A stretch of DNA of 48,927 bases. Origin: a bacterium. Its GTDB lineage: Bacteria > Chloroflexota > Dormibacteria > UBA8260 > Bog-877. The notes under the pieces are model-generated. The model saw nothing but the letters and a program-made list of their open reading frames with translations, was not told the origin of the DNA and did not search any database. The DNA is taken from the NCBI GenBank assembly GCA_021791455.1, contig JAJYWM010000088.1, positions 1 to 48,927 on the forward strand. Reading direction: 5' to 3'. The position numbers and the translations under genes are program-made. Below are positions 36,777-43,558 of the stretch, piece after piece (position 1 is the first letter of the stretch; each line of letters begins with the position of its first letter).

Positions 36777-37205
36777 ATGCTGAGCACCGGCTCCCCGAAG
36801 GAGACAGCGGCCTTGGGAGAGCAGATAGGCGCCCAGCTTCGCGCGGGCGACTGCCTGGGATTCAGTGGGGATCTGGGAGCGGGCAAGACGACCCTGATCC
36901 AGGGGATAGTGCTGGGCGCGGGGGGGGACTCCGATGTGCGCAGCCCGACCTTTCTGCTCCACGCGGTGCACCCCGGGCGCATCACCGTCCATCATCTGGA
37001 CCTCTACCGCCTGCCAGAGGGCGTCGACCTGACGTCACTGGGGCTCGAGGAGTTCCTGGAGACCGGTGCCGCCGTCGTCGAGTGGTCGGAACGGGCCGAC
37101 GAGCCCTGGTTCACGGGAAGGGTCCGGATGGAGGTCACGGGAACCGCCACCAGGTCCATAGCGCTGTGGCTGCCAGCGCATCTGCGGCAGGGCATTGGTG
37201 GCTGA
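36777..37205 (+). CDS. tsaE: tRNA t6A biosynthesis ATPase TsaE
   Basis: TsaE is the ATPase of the t6A complex (TsaB-TsaD-TsaE). Walker A GDLGAGKTT lies at 31-39, followed by the switch-like SPTFLL, HHLDLYRL and VEWSER. The ATG at 36777, 7 nt after thiL, gives 142 residues. A TTG at 36729 with GGGAG 7 nt upstream would add 16 residues and overlap thiL. It is first in the order tsaE-tsaB-rimI-tsaD, the same order as in Actinobacteria. Confidence 0.93.
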   Translation: MLSTGSPKETAALGEQIGAQLRAGDCLGFSGDLGAGKTTLIQGIVLGAGGDSDVRSPTFLLHAVHPGRITVHHLDLYRLPEGVDLTSLGLEEFLETGAAVVEWSERADEPWFTGRVRMEVTGTATRSIALWLPAHLRQGIGG

Positions 37206-37851
37206 CACGGAACGGGCAATCCTGGCGATCGACCTCTCCGCCAGGGGTGAGGGGATGGCGCTGGTCGCCGACCAAGCGGGGAAGGTCCTCGCCCTCCAAG
37301 AGCGCATCACCGGGGTTGCGGGGCTGGTGGGCGCGATGAGCTCGTTGCTGACCGTTCCGGGCCTGCCCCTGGCCCAGGTGGTGGTCGCGCGGGGCCCGGG
37401 ATCTTACATGGGTGTGCGTTCGGCTCTGGCGGCAGCCGTCGGTGTCGCTCAGGCAAGGGGCCTGCGCCTCGGTCTGGTGGGCAGCCTCGAGGTGCAGGCG
37501 AATCGGGTGCCCTTGGAGGCGGACTCGCTGCTGGTTGTGGTTCCCGCCGGCCGTGGGGGGTTGTACATCCAGCGCTTCCTGCCTCTCGCCAAGGAGGGGC
37601 CCGGGGCCTGGGTTCCGGATTCCCCGGCGATGCTGACCAGGGACGCTGCTGGTTCAGCTGAGCTCCTACCGCCATGCGCTTTGGTCTTCGATCAGAGCGG
37701 GGGCCATGAGGATCTCAGGGGGCTGCCACCTGGTGCCGTGAGATCCGGCGCCGGGGCTCTGGCGCTTCTCGCCTCCTGGGGCCGGTTCGACCTGAGCGGC
37801 TACGATCTGGTCAGCGCGGACTATGGCGTCAAGGTCGGAGAGAACACTTGA
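37195..37851 (+). CDS. tsaB: tRNA t6A biosynthesis protein TsaB
   Basis: TsaB is the inactive ASKHA-fold partner that dimerises with TsaD. The N-terminal AILAIDLSARG and the loop VVVARGPGSYMGVRSALAAAVG (landmark, family GPGSYTGLR) identify it. Length 218. The start is TTG 37195 or the next codon, GTG 37198; it overlaps tsaE by 11 nt. TsaB lacks the metal histidines, consistent with a scaffold role. Confidence 0.92.
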   Translation: MVADTERAILAIDLSARGEGMALVADQAGKVLALQERITGVAGLVGAMSSLLTVPGLPLAQVVVARGPGSYMGVRSALAAAVGVAQARGLRLGLVGSLEVQANRVPLEADSLLVVVPAGRGGLYIQRFLPLAKEGPGAWVPDSPAMLTRDAAGSAELLPPCALVFDQSGGHEDLRGLPPGAVRSGAGALALLASWGRFDLSGYDLVSADYGVKVGENT

Positions 37852-38405
37852 TCCTAATCGGGCAGCGGCTGGCGATCAGACCGATGGTGGTGGAGGATAT
37901 CCCCGCGGTGCGGGCGATCGAGCTGGACGTGTTTCCCACCCCCTGGCCGAGCAACGCCTATCACCGCGAGCTGACCGCCAACCGCTCGGCGCATTACTCC
38001 TGCCTCTGGAACGAGTCTGACATCGTCGCCTACGGGGGCCTGTGGAGCGTCGGGGAGGAGGCCCATGTGACCACGATCGGCGTGCGTCGCAGCGACCAGG
38101 GTCGGGGATTGGGAAAGATGATGTTCGCCGCGCTGGTGAACCAGTCCTATTCCCTGGGGGCTAACTTTGTGAGCCTCGAGGTGCGCCCCACCAACGAGAC
38201 CGCGATCCGCCTCTACGAGACCTTCGGCTTCAAGGTCATGGGCAGACGCCGGGGCTATTACACGGACAACGGGGAGGACGCCATGGTCATGTGGTCGGAC
38301 CTGATTCACGCGCCCCGCTTCAAGGAGAGATTCCTCAGGCTGGCCGGGCAGCTGGAGGTGGAAGGGTTGGGGCCCCTGCCTGCTCCGGAGTGGCCGAAGG
38401 CTTGA
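37848..38405 (+). CDS. rimI: Ribosomal-protein-alanine N-acetyltransferase RimI (GNAT)
   Basis: RimI acetylates the N-terminal alanine of S18 and perhaps other proteins. The GNAT acetyl-CoA loop is RRSDQGRGLGKMMF, followed by VSLEVRPTNETAIRLYETFGF and GRRRGYYTDNGEDAMVM (landmarks), the RimI-specific C-terminal signature. Length 185 includes about 30 residues after the usual end. The TTG overlaps tsaB by 4 nt and the stop overlaps tsaD by 4 nt (both TTGA). Its place between tsaB and tsaD is conserved. Confidence 0.92.
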   Translation: MILIGQRLAIRPMVVEDIPAVRAIELDVFPTPWPSNAYHRELTANRSAHYSCLWNESDIVAYGGLWSVGEEAHVTTIGVRRSDQGRGLGKMMFAALVNQSYSLGANFVSLEVRPTNETAIRLYETFGFKVMGRRRGYYTDNGEDAMVMWSDLIHAPRFKERFLRLAGQLEVEGLGPLPAPEWPKA

Positions 38406-39397
38406 GGCTGCTGGCGATTGAAACCTCGTGCGACGAGACGGCCGCCGCAGTGGTCACCGACTCCTTCCTCGTCGAGAGCTCGGTTGTGGCGTCCCAGGCC
38501 CAGGCTCACGCCGCCTACGGGGGGGTCGTTCCCGAGCTGGCGGCCCGCATGCACCTGGAGCGCATCGCCGGGGTGGTCACGGCGGCCATGCTTCCTCTGG
38601 AGCAGAACTGGGGGAAGCTGGACGGGATAGCCTTCACCAGGGGCCCAGGCTTGGTCGGCTGCCTGGCGGTGGGCGCGGGGTATGCGCAGTCGTTGGCCCT
38701 CGGCTTGGGCATCCCGGCGATCGGAGTTAACCACATGACGGGCCACGTTCTGGCCGCAGCCCTGGAAGACCCCTCCCTATCCCCACCCTTCGTCGCCCTG
38801 GTGGTGAGCGGCGGGCACACGGACCTGATCCACTACCGCTCCCACCGAGACGTGGAGCTGCTGGGGGCGACCAGGGACGACGCCGTTGGCGAGGCGTTCG
38901 ACAAGGTGGCAAGGATGCTGGGCCTTCCGTATCCCGGGGGGCCCGAGATCGACCGGGTGGCGGGCAGCGGGGACGCCGCCCGGTTCCGCCTGCCCCGACC
39001 GATTCTCCCCGATTTCGGCTTCTCCTTCAGCGGCCTCAAGACCGCGGTGCTCTACCTGTTGCGGGACTTGGGGGAACTGGACGACCAGACGCGGGCAGAT
39101 GTGGCGGCCTCATTCCGATTGGCGGCGGTGGAGACCCTGTGCATGCAGCTTGAGGCCGCGGTCGAGCACACGGGGGCCCACCAGGTCGTGCTCGCCGGGG
39201 GCGTGGCGAGCAACCGCCTGCTGCGCGACACGGTGCGGCAGCGGCTCGAGGGGCTGGCCCAGGTAACCATTCCGGCGCCGCAGCTCTGCACGGACAATGC
39301 CGCCATGATCGGCGCGGGAGGGATCGTCCGCCAGCGCGTGCATGGTTTCGATCGCGCGCCCGTGGACATCGACCCGGGCCTGAGAGCGTACGCGTAG
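38402..39397 (+). CDS. tsaD: tRNA N6-adenosine threonylcarbamoyltransferase TsaD
   Basis: TsaD moves the threonylcarbamoyl group from TC-AMP to A37 of ANN-decoding tRNAs. Metal ligands His111 and His115 are in NHMTGH. LAIETSCDETAAAVV, VSGGHTDL, DDAVGEAFDKVARMLGLPYPGGP (landmark), FSFSGLKTAV, GGVASNRLLR and CTDNAAMIGAGG are all conserved. The TTG at 38402 gives 331 residues; GTG 38390 is a possible longer start. It ends the t6A/rimI group. TsaC, which makes TC-AMP, is not in the window. Confidence 0.95.
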   Translation: MRLLAIETSCDETAAAVVTDSFLVESSVVASQAQAHAAYGGVVPELAARMHLERIAGVVTAAMLPLEQNWGKLDGIAFTRGPGLVGCLAVGAGYAQSLALGLGIPAIGVNHMTGHVLAAALEDPSLSPPFVALVVSGGHTDLIHYRSHRDVELLGATRDDAVGEAFDKVARMLGLPYPGGPEIDRVAGSGDAARFRLPRPILPDFGFSFSGLKTAVLYLLRDLGELDDQTRADVAASFRLAAVETLCMQLEAAVEHTGAHQVVLAGGVASNRLLRDTVRQRLEGLAQVTIPAPQLCTDNAAMIGAGGIVRQRVHGFDRAPVDIDPGLRAYA

Positions 39398-39445
39398 GGC
39401 GGACCGAGAGCGACCCGGCTCAGCCGCGCGCCGGGGGCGCTGCGG

Positions 39446-39474
39446 TTGACCGCTGGTCCGCGACGCTCTAGGCT
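39446..39474 (+). promoter_or_regulatory. Promoter upstream of the acyl-CoA synthetase gene
   Basis: TTGACC (39446-39451), 17 bp spacer and TAGGCT (39469-39474) form a fair sigma-70-type promoter; the start point would be near 39481. A weak 6-bp GC hairpin just upstream (39414-39435) may mark the end of the tsaD transcript. Confidence 0.55.
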
Positions 39475-39524
39475 CCCAGAAAGGGCCAAACAGCGCCCGG
39501 CGTTCGCCGCTCAGGAGGACTTCC

Positions 39525-41189
39525 ATGCCCGCTCGGCCTACCCGAGAGAGTGCTCCCAACATGCGCGACTATCAGTCGGCCAGAGCTCAGTTTCAGCTCG
39601 AGGTGCCCGAGCGCTTCAATTTCGTGACCGACGTGCTGGAGCCGCTGGCCGCCGCCCGAGGAGCGGACCTCGCCCTGCTCTCGCTGGGAGCGGGTGGCGA
39701 GGTGGTGGGACGGCATAGCTTCGGGGAGATGGCGGAGGCCAGCCGCAGGGTGGCCAACCTCCTCACCGGGCTGGGGGTTGAGAGGGGCGATCGAGTCTTC
39801 GTGATGCTGCCGCGCATACCGGAGTGGTATTTCGTGGTGCTGGGCGCGATTCGGATCGGCGCCGTGCCGATGCCGGCCACCATCCAGCTGACCGCTCGTG
39901 ACATCTCATTTCGAGTCCGCCAAGCGGAGGCCCAGGTGGTCGTGATGGACGAGACGGGGGCCCAAAAGCTAGACGAGGTGCGGGGGGAGCTGGACTCGTT
40001 GCGTCACTCTCTGGTCTTGGGCGAGAGGGCAGGCAGGGACTGGTTGCCGCTCAGTGCACTGATGTCCCGGGCCTCCAGCTCGGCTGAGTCCCGGTCCGTC
40101 ACCAGGTCCGACGATCCGATGCTCATCTACTTCACCAGCGGCACCGTGGCCCACCCCAAGATGGTGCTGCACACCCAGGCCAGCTACGGCATCGGCCACA
40201 GAATCACGGCCCGCTACTGGCAGGACCTGAGGCCCGGGGACCTGCACTGGACCATTTCCGATACGGGCTGGGCCAAGGCCGCCTGGGGGAAGCTCTTCGG
40301 ACAATGGTCTGAGGGGGCGGCGGTGGTGCAGATGAACATGGGCAAGCCGGACCCCGATCTCCTCCTCGACGTCATCGCCCGCCACGGGGTGACCACGTTC
40401 TGTGCTCCACCGACCATCTATCGATCCCTGGTGCTGGCCGACCTCAGGCGACCGGACCTCTCCCGGCTGCGGCACTGCATGGCGGCCGGCGAGCCCCTGA
40501 ACCCCGAGGTCATCAGGGCCTGGGAGGAAGGGGTCGGGCTCCCGGTCTATGACGGCTATGGCCAGACCGAGACCATCAACGTCGTGGCCAACTACCGCTG
40601 TCTTCCGGTGCGCCCCGGATCGATGGGAAAGCCGGTCCCCGGCTTCGAGGTGGACATCGTCGACGATGAGGGAATTCCAGCTTCGGACGGGGTGGAGGGC
40701 AACATCGCGGTGAGGGCCCGGCCGGAACGCCCCACGGGTCTCTTCGCCGGCTACTACCGCGACGAGGAGGCCACCCAGGCCGCCTTCCGCGGCGACTACT
40801 ACCTGACCGGCGACCGGGGCAGCAGGGACCACGACGGCTACCTGTGGTTCTCCAGCAGAGCCGACGATGTGATCACCTCGTCGGCCTACCGCATCGGTCC
40901 CTTTGAAGTCGAGAGCGCCCTGATCGAGCATCCGGCGGTTGCGGAGGCGGCGGTTGTGGGCAAGCCTGACCAGCAGAGGACCCAGATCGTCACGGCCTTC
41001 GTGATCCTGGCTCCTGGCTATGTCGGCAGCGATCAGCTGGCGCAGGAGCTGCAGGCCCACGTGAGGCAGGTGACGGCTCCATACAAATACCCCCGCGAGA
41101 TCCACTTCGTGACCGATCTGCCCAAGACTGTCAGTGGGAAGATCCGGCGGTCCGAACTGAGGCGGCGCCTGACCGCCACCGCCGACTGA
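39525..41189 (+). CDS. Acyl-CoA synthetase, AMP-forming (medium-chain/ACSM-like)
   Basis: Member of the ANL superfamily that activates a carboxylic acid to acyl-AMP and then acyl-CoA. The phosphate loop is YFTSGTVAHPKMV (near 204). HWTISDTGWAKAAWGKLFG, YGQTE (near 344), YLTGDRG and the hinge SSRADDVITSSAYRIGPFEVE follow, and the catalytic lysine is in KTVSGKIRRSELR (near 538). The SDTGWAKAAW pattern resembles medium-chain and acetate-like ACSM enzymes, so a short- to medium-chain or aromatic acid is likely; the substrate cannot be fixed. Length 554. AGGAGG lies 6 nt before the ATG and the gene has its own promoter, so it is a separate unit from tsaD. Confidence 0.9.
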   Translation: MPARPTRESAPNMRDYQSARAQFQLEVPERFNFVTDVLEPLAAARGADLALLSLGAGGEVVGRHSFGEMAEASRRVANLLTGLGVERGDRVFVMLPRIPEWYFVVLGAIRIGAVPMPATIQLTARDISFRVRQAEAQVVVMDETGAQKLDEVRGELDSLRHSLVLGERAGRDWLPLSALMSRASSSAESRSVTRSDDPMLIYFTSGTVAHPKMVLHTQASYGIGHRITARYWQDLRPGDLHWTISDTGWAKAAWGKLFGQWSEGAAVVQMNMGKPDPDLLLDVIARHGVTTFCAPPTIYRSLVLADLRRPDLSRLRHCMAAGEPLNPEVIRAWEEGVGLPVYDGYGQTETINVVANYRCLPVRPGSMGKPVPGFEVDIVDDEGIPASDGVEGNIAVRARPERPTGLFAGYYRDEEATQAAFRGDYYLTGDRGSRDHDGYLWFSSRADDVITSSAYRIGPFEVESALIEHPAVAEAAVVGKPDQQRTQIVTAFVILAPGYVGSDQLAQELQAHVRQVTAPYKYPREIHFVTDLPKTVSGKIRRSELRRRLTATAD

Positions 41190-41213
41190 TCGGGTCCTGC
41201 CGTCGGGCCCGAT
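41189..41213 (+). terminator. Possible hairpin terminator after the acyl-CoA synthetase gene
   Basis: Arms 41189-41196 and 41206-41213 (ATCGGGTC / GGCCCGAT) pair over 8 bp with one G-T around a 9-nt loop, directly at the stop codon. There is no T-run after it, so this is tentative. Confidence 0.35.
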
Positions 41214-41250
41214 GGGGCCTTAACCCGTTCCTAACCGCCGCCCCAGAAAA

Positions 41251-41403
41251 ATGGAGATGCAGATGACAGCCACCTGGGGAGGACCGATATCGGGCAGTCG
41301 CAGGGCTAGGAAGGATGGCCGACCTGCAAATGACGTGGGTCATGACCTGCGGTGGTGGCAGCCGCCGCAGCTACAGCAACCAATTGTTGTCAGCGACAGT
41401 TAA
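41251..41403 (+). CDS. Candidate small ORF (50 codons) in the leader of the MFS gene
   Basis: An open frame from ATG 41251 to TAA 41401-41403 encodes 50 residues starting MEMQMTATWGG and ending PIVVSDS. Its stop overlaps the AAGGAG ribosome binding site of the following transporter gene, 9 nt before that ATG, so translation of the two could be coupled. A second start, ATG 41263, has GGAG 6 nt upstream. The peptide (basic middle, RWWQPP) matches no family I recognise and has no transmembrane segment. It may be chance: the region is short and also holds inverted repeats. Confidence 0.25.
   Translation: MEMQMTATWGGPISGSRRARKDGRPANDVGHDLRWWQPPQLQQPIVVSDS
41330..41370 (+). promoter_or_regulatory. 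Inverted repeats in the leader of the MFS transporter gene
   Basis: Two elements lie in the 223-nt region before the transporter. ATGAC-GTGG-GTCAT (41330-41343) is a perfect short inverted repeat. Arms 41347-41355 and 41362-41370 form a 9-bp stem with one G-T and a 6-nt loop. They could be an operator and an RNA hairpin. No clear promoter was found. Confidence 0.35.
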
Positions 41404-41412
41404 GGAGTCTTG

Positions 41413-42837
41413 ATGGCAGACGGCCGCGGCAATTCGAACGGCACCAACGTGCTCTACGGAGCTCTCGACAACGCGACCCTCAACCGGCGCCACTGGTACA
41501 CCGTGCTGACAGCGGGCATGGGCTTCTTCACCGACGCCTATGACCTCTTCATCATCGGCACGGTCACGGCGATTCTGACCCCGATCTTCCACCTGACGCT
41601 GGACGAACTCTCGCTACTCAACTCGATTTCCCTGCTGGCTTCGGTGGTCGGAGCCCTGCTGTTCGGACGCCTGATGGACGTCTTCGGGCGCAAGGCAATT
41701 TATGGAACCGAGATGGCTCTGCTGGTGATCGGAGCCCTCGCCTCCGCCTTCACGGGAGACTTCCTCGCCCTGTTTCTGTGCCGGATCGTGGTTGGGATCG
41801 GCGTCGGTGGGGACTACGCCACCTCGGCGGTCATCACCGCGGAGTATGCCAACCGCCCTAACCGGGGCCGCCTGATCGGCACCGTCTTCGCGATGCAGGG
41901 ATTCGGGCTCCTGGCGGGCCCGCTCTTCGCATCGGTGCTGCTTGCCACCGGGGTGCCGGCCAACCTGTCGTGGCGGATCATGCTTGCCTTTGGGGCCGTA
42001 CCAGCCATCTCAGTCATCTACCTCCGCCGCAGGATCAAGGAGACTCCTCGTTTCAGCCTGGCGGTGAAGGGTGACCTGGCAGCAACCGAGGACGCCGTCA
42101 AGTGGACCACGGGTCGGTCGGTCGGGGTCCAGCCTGAGGTGAACGGGTCGGCGCTGCCCAGGAGCCGTCCAGTCATCACCAACCCCGTGTTCATCAAGCG
42201 GCTGATCGGTACCGCGGGCTGCTGGATGTTGATGGACATGGCCTTCTACGGCAATGGGGTGTCATCCCAGGTCATCCTCAAGGCGCTCTTCGGCAAGGCC
42301 ACACTCCTGCACAACACGATCGTCGCGGCGATCATCTTCGCGGTCTTCGCCGTGCCCGGCTACTGGGTCGCCGTGTGGCTGATGGACAAGATCGGCAGAA
42401 AGCGGATCCAGTGGCAGGGATTCCTGATGATGGCGATCGGGTACGGCCTGATCTGGGTGGTGCCTGGAATCGTCAAGATCCCCGTGCTGTTCCTTGTGAT
42501 CTATGGGATAACTTACTTCTTCGTGGAATTCGGGCCCAACGAGACGACCTTCGTCTATCCGGCGGAGATCTTCCCCACCGCCTTCAGGGGCTTTGCTGAT
42601 GGCATATCGGCGGGGGGCGGTAAGTTCGGCGCCTTTGTGGCCGCGCTTTTGATGCCAACGGCCGTGAAGGCCCTCGGGCTGTCGGGGAGCCTCGGGATCC
42701 TGGCGGGTGTTTCGGTGGTGGGTGTGGCGCTGACCCTGTGGGCTCTGCCGGAGCCGAAGGGCAGATCGCTCGAGGATGCCGGCCTGGAGAGCTACGCGAC
42801 TGTCTCGGACGCGGAACCTCAGGCTGCTGCGGTCTGA
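41413..42837 (+). CDS. MFS transporter of the phosphate:H+ symporter (PHS) type
   Basis: A 12-helix major facilitator protein of 474 residues. GMGFFTDAYDLFIIG in helix 1, FGRLMDVFGRKAIYG, RIVVGIGVGGDYATSAVITAEYA, VFAMQGFGLLAGP, IKETPRF and [36 protein letters not shown] (landmarks) closely follow the pattern of Pho84-like phosphate:proton symporters. Asp residues in TDAYDLF and GGDYATS and the MDMAFYG segment match conserved acidic positions of that group. The substrate is therefore probably inorganic phosphate, but bacterial members are little studied and other anions are possible. AGGAG lies 5 nt before the ATG at 41413; a TTG at 41410 is too close to it. Confidence 0.85.
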   Translation: MADGRGNSNGTNVLYGALDNATLNRRHWYTVLTAGMGFFTDAYDLFIIGTVTAILTPIFHLTLDELSLLNSISLLASVVGALLFGRLMDVFGRKAIYGTEMALLVIGALASAFTGDFLALFLCRIVVGIGVGGDYATSAVITAEYANRPNRGRLIGTVFAMQGFGLLAGPLFASVLLATGVPANLSWRIMLAFGAVPAISVIYLRRRIKETPRFSLAVKGDLAATEDAVKWTTGRSVGVQPEVNGSALPRSRPVITNPVFIKRLIGTAGCWMLMDMAFYGNGVSSQVILKALFGKATLLHNTIVAAIIFAVFAVPGYWVAVWLMDKIGRKRIQWQGFLMMAIGYGLIWVVPGIVKIPVLFLVIYGITYFFVEFGPNETTFVYPAEIFPTAFRGFADGISAGGGKFGAFVAALLMPTAVKALGLSGSLGILAGVSVVGVALTLWALPEPKGRSLEDAGLESYATVSDAEPQAAAV

Positions 42838-42844
42838 CCCCTCT

Positions 42845-42877
42845 GTGCGGGCGGGGCGTCTTCTGCCCCGCCCGCAC
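42845..42877 (+). terminator. Strong hairpin terminator after the MFS transporter gene
   Basis: Arms 42845-42857 and 42865-42877 (GTGCGGGCGGGGC / GCCCCGCCCGCAC) are perfectly complementary over 13 bp around a 7-nt loop, starting 8 nt after the stop. The loop is T-rich but no T-tract follows. Confidence 0.7.
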
Positions 42878-43087
42878 CCTCCAGCGAAGGAGGAACCCCC
42901 GAGGACAGGTAGCCCCTTGCACCGCACTGGTCTCTGATCGGAGCGGTTATTTTGTTGGCGGCTCGGGGGGTAGGCGGGCATCTGATGGGGCGGCGAGGTT
43001 CGCCGCCGCGTGGACCTGCTTCCCAGTTTGTCAGCCAGGGCCCGTCCGGCCGCGTATCAGAGTCGGGCGCGCGCCACGTTCTCCGAG
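42878..43087. other. Non-coding stretch upstream of groES
   Basis: About 210 nt between the transporter terminator and the groE promoter. No frame with coding character, tRNA or recognisable element was found. The only structure is a perfect 8-bp hairpin, arms 42989-42996 and 43000-43007 (GGCGGCGA / TCGCCGCC) with a 3-nt loop. Confidence 0.5.
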
Positions 43088-43117
43088 TTGCGCTGGCGAT
43101 CCATTTGGGGCTACACT
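43088..43117 (+). promoter_or_regulatory. groESL promoter
   Basis: TTGCGC (43088-43093), 18 bp spacer and TACACT (43112-43117) form a housekeeping-type promoter immediately upstream of, and running into, the CIRCE operator. The start point would fall near 43124, inside CIRCE, as is usual for HrcA-controlled genes. Confidence 0.7.
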
Positions 43118-43118
43118 C

Positions 43119-43145
43119 TTAGCACTCGGTACGGTTGAGTGCTAA
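43119..43145 (+). promoter_or_regulatory. CIRCE operator (HrcA binding site)
   Basis: TTAGCACTC (43119-43127), 9-nt spacer and GAGTGCTAA (43137-43145): a perfect match to the 9-9-9 CIRCE consensus. It implies heat-shock control of groESL by the HrcA repressor, whose gene is not in the window. Confidence 0.97.
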
Positions 43146-43163
43146 TCAGAGGAGGAGGTTGCA

Positions 43164-43475
43164 ATGAGCCTCAAGCTACGGCCCCTGGCAGATCGCGTCG
43201 TCGTCAAGCCCCTCGAGCGCGAGGAGACCACCAAGAGTGGAATCGTGCTCCCGGACACCGCCAAGGAGAAGCCCCAGGAGGGACTCATCGAGGCGGTGGG
43301 CAATGGCAAGTACAACGAGCAGACCGGACAGCGTGTCGAGCTCGACGTCAAGGTTGGCGATCGGGTGATCTACGCGAAGTACGCAGGCTCGGAGATCAAG
43401 ATCGAGGAGCAGGACTACCTCATCCTTTCGGAGCGGGACATCCTGGCGGTCGTCAACCCCAACGGGAAGGCCTGA
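43164..43475 (+). CDS. groES: Co-chaperonin GroES
   Basis: GroES caps the GroEL cavity as a heptameric lid. The 103-residue product starts [20 protein letters not shown], has the mobile loop region [20 protein letters not shown] (landmark) with the GIVLP tripeptide area intact, and [16 protein letters not shown] very strong AGGAGGAGG lies upstream of the ATG. It is the first gene after the CIRCE-controlled promoter; groEL follows after 83 nt that contain a long hairpin. Confidence 0.97.
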   Translation: MSLKLRPLADRVVVKPLEREETTKSGIVLPDTAKEKPQEGLIEAVGNGKYNEQTGQRVELDVKVGDRVIYAKYAGSEIKIEEQDYLILSERDILAVVNPNGKA

Positions 43476-43488
43476 GGATCTGAGCGGC

Positions 43489-43525
43489 GGGCTCGCGGCC
43501 GCCGCCGGCGGCGGCCGGCGAGCCC
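43489..43525 (+). repeat. Long GC hairpin between groES and groEL
   Basis: Left arm 43489-43506 and right arm 43507-43525 pair over 18 bp with a single bulged G (43517 or 43518), starting 14 nt after the groES stop. No T-run follows, and groEL begins 33 nt later. It may terminate some transcripts, protect the groES 3' end or separate the expression of the two genes. Confidence 0.75.
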
Positions 43526-43558
43526 CGGCCCTCGGCTCCATGGAGGAACGCAAAGAAG

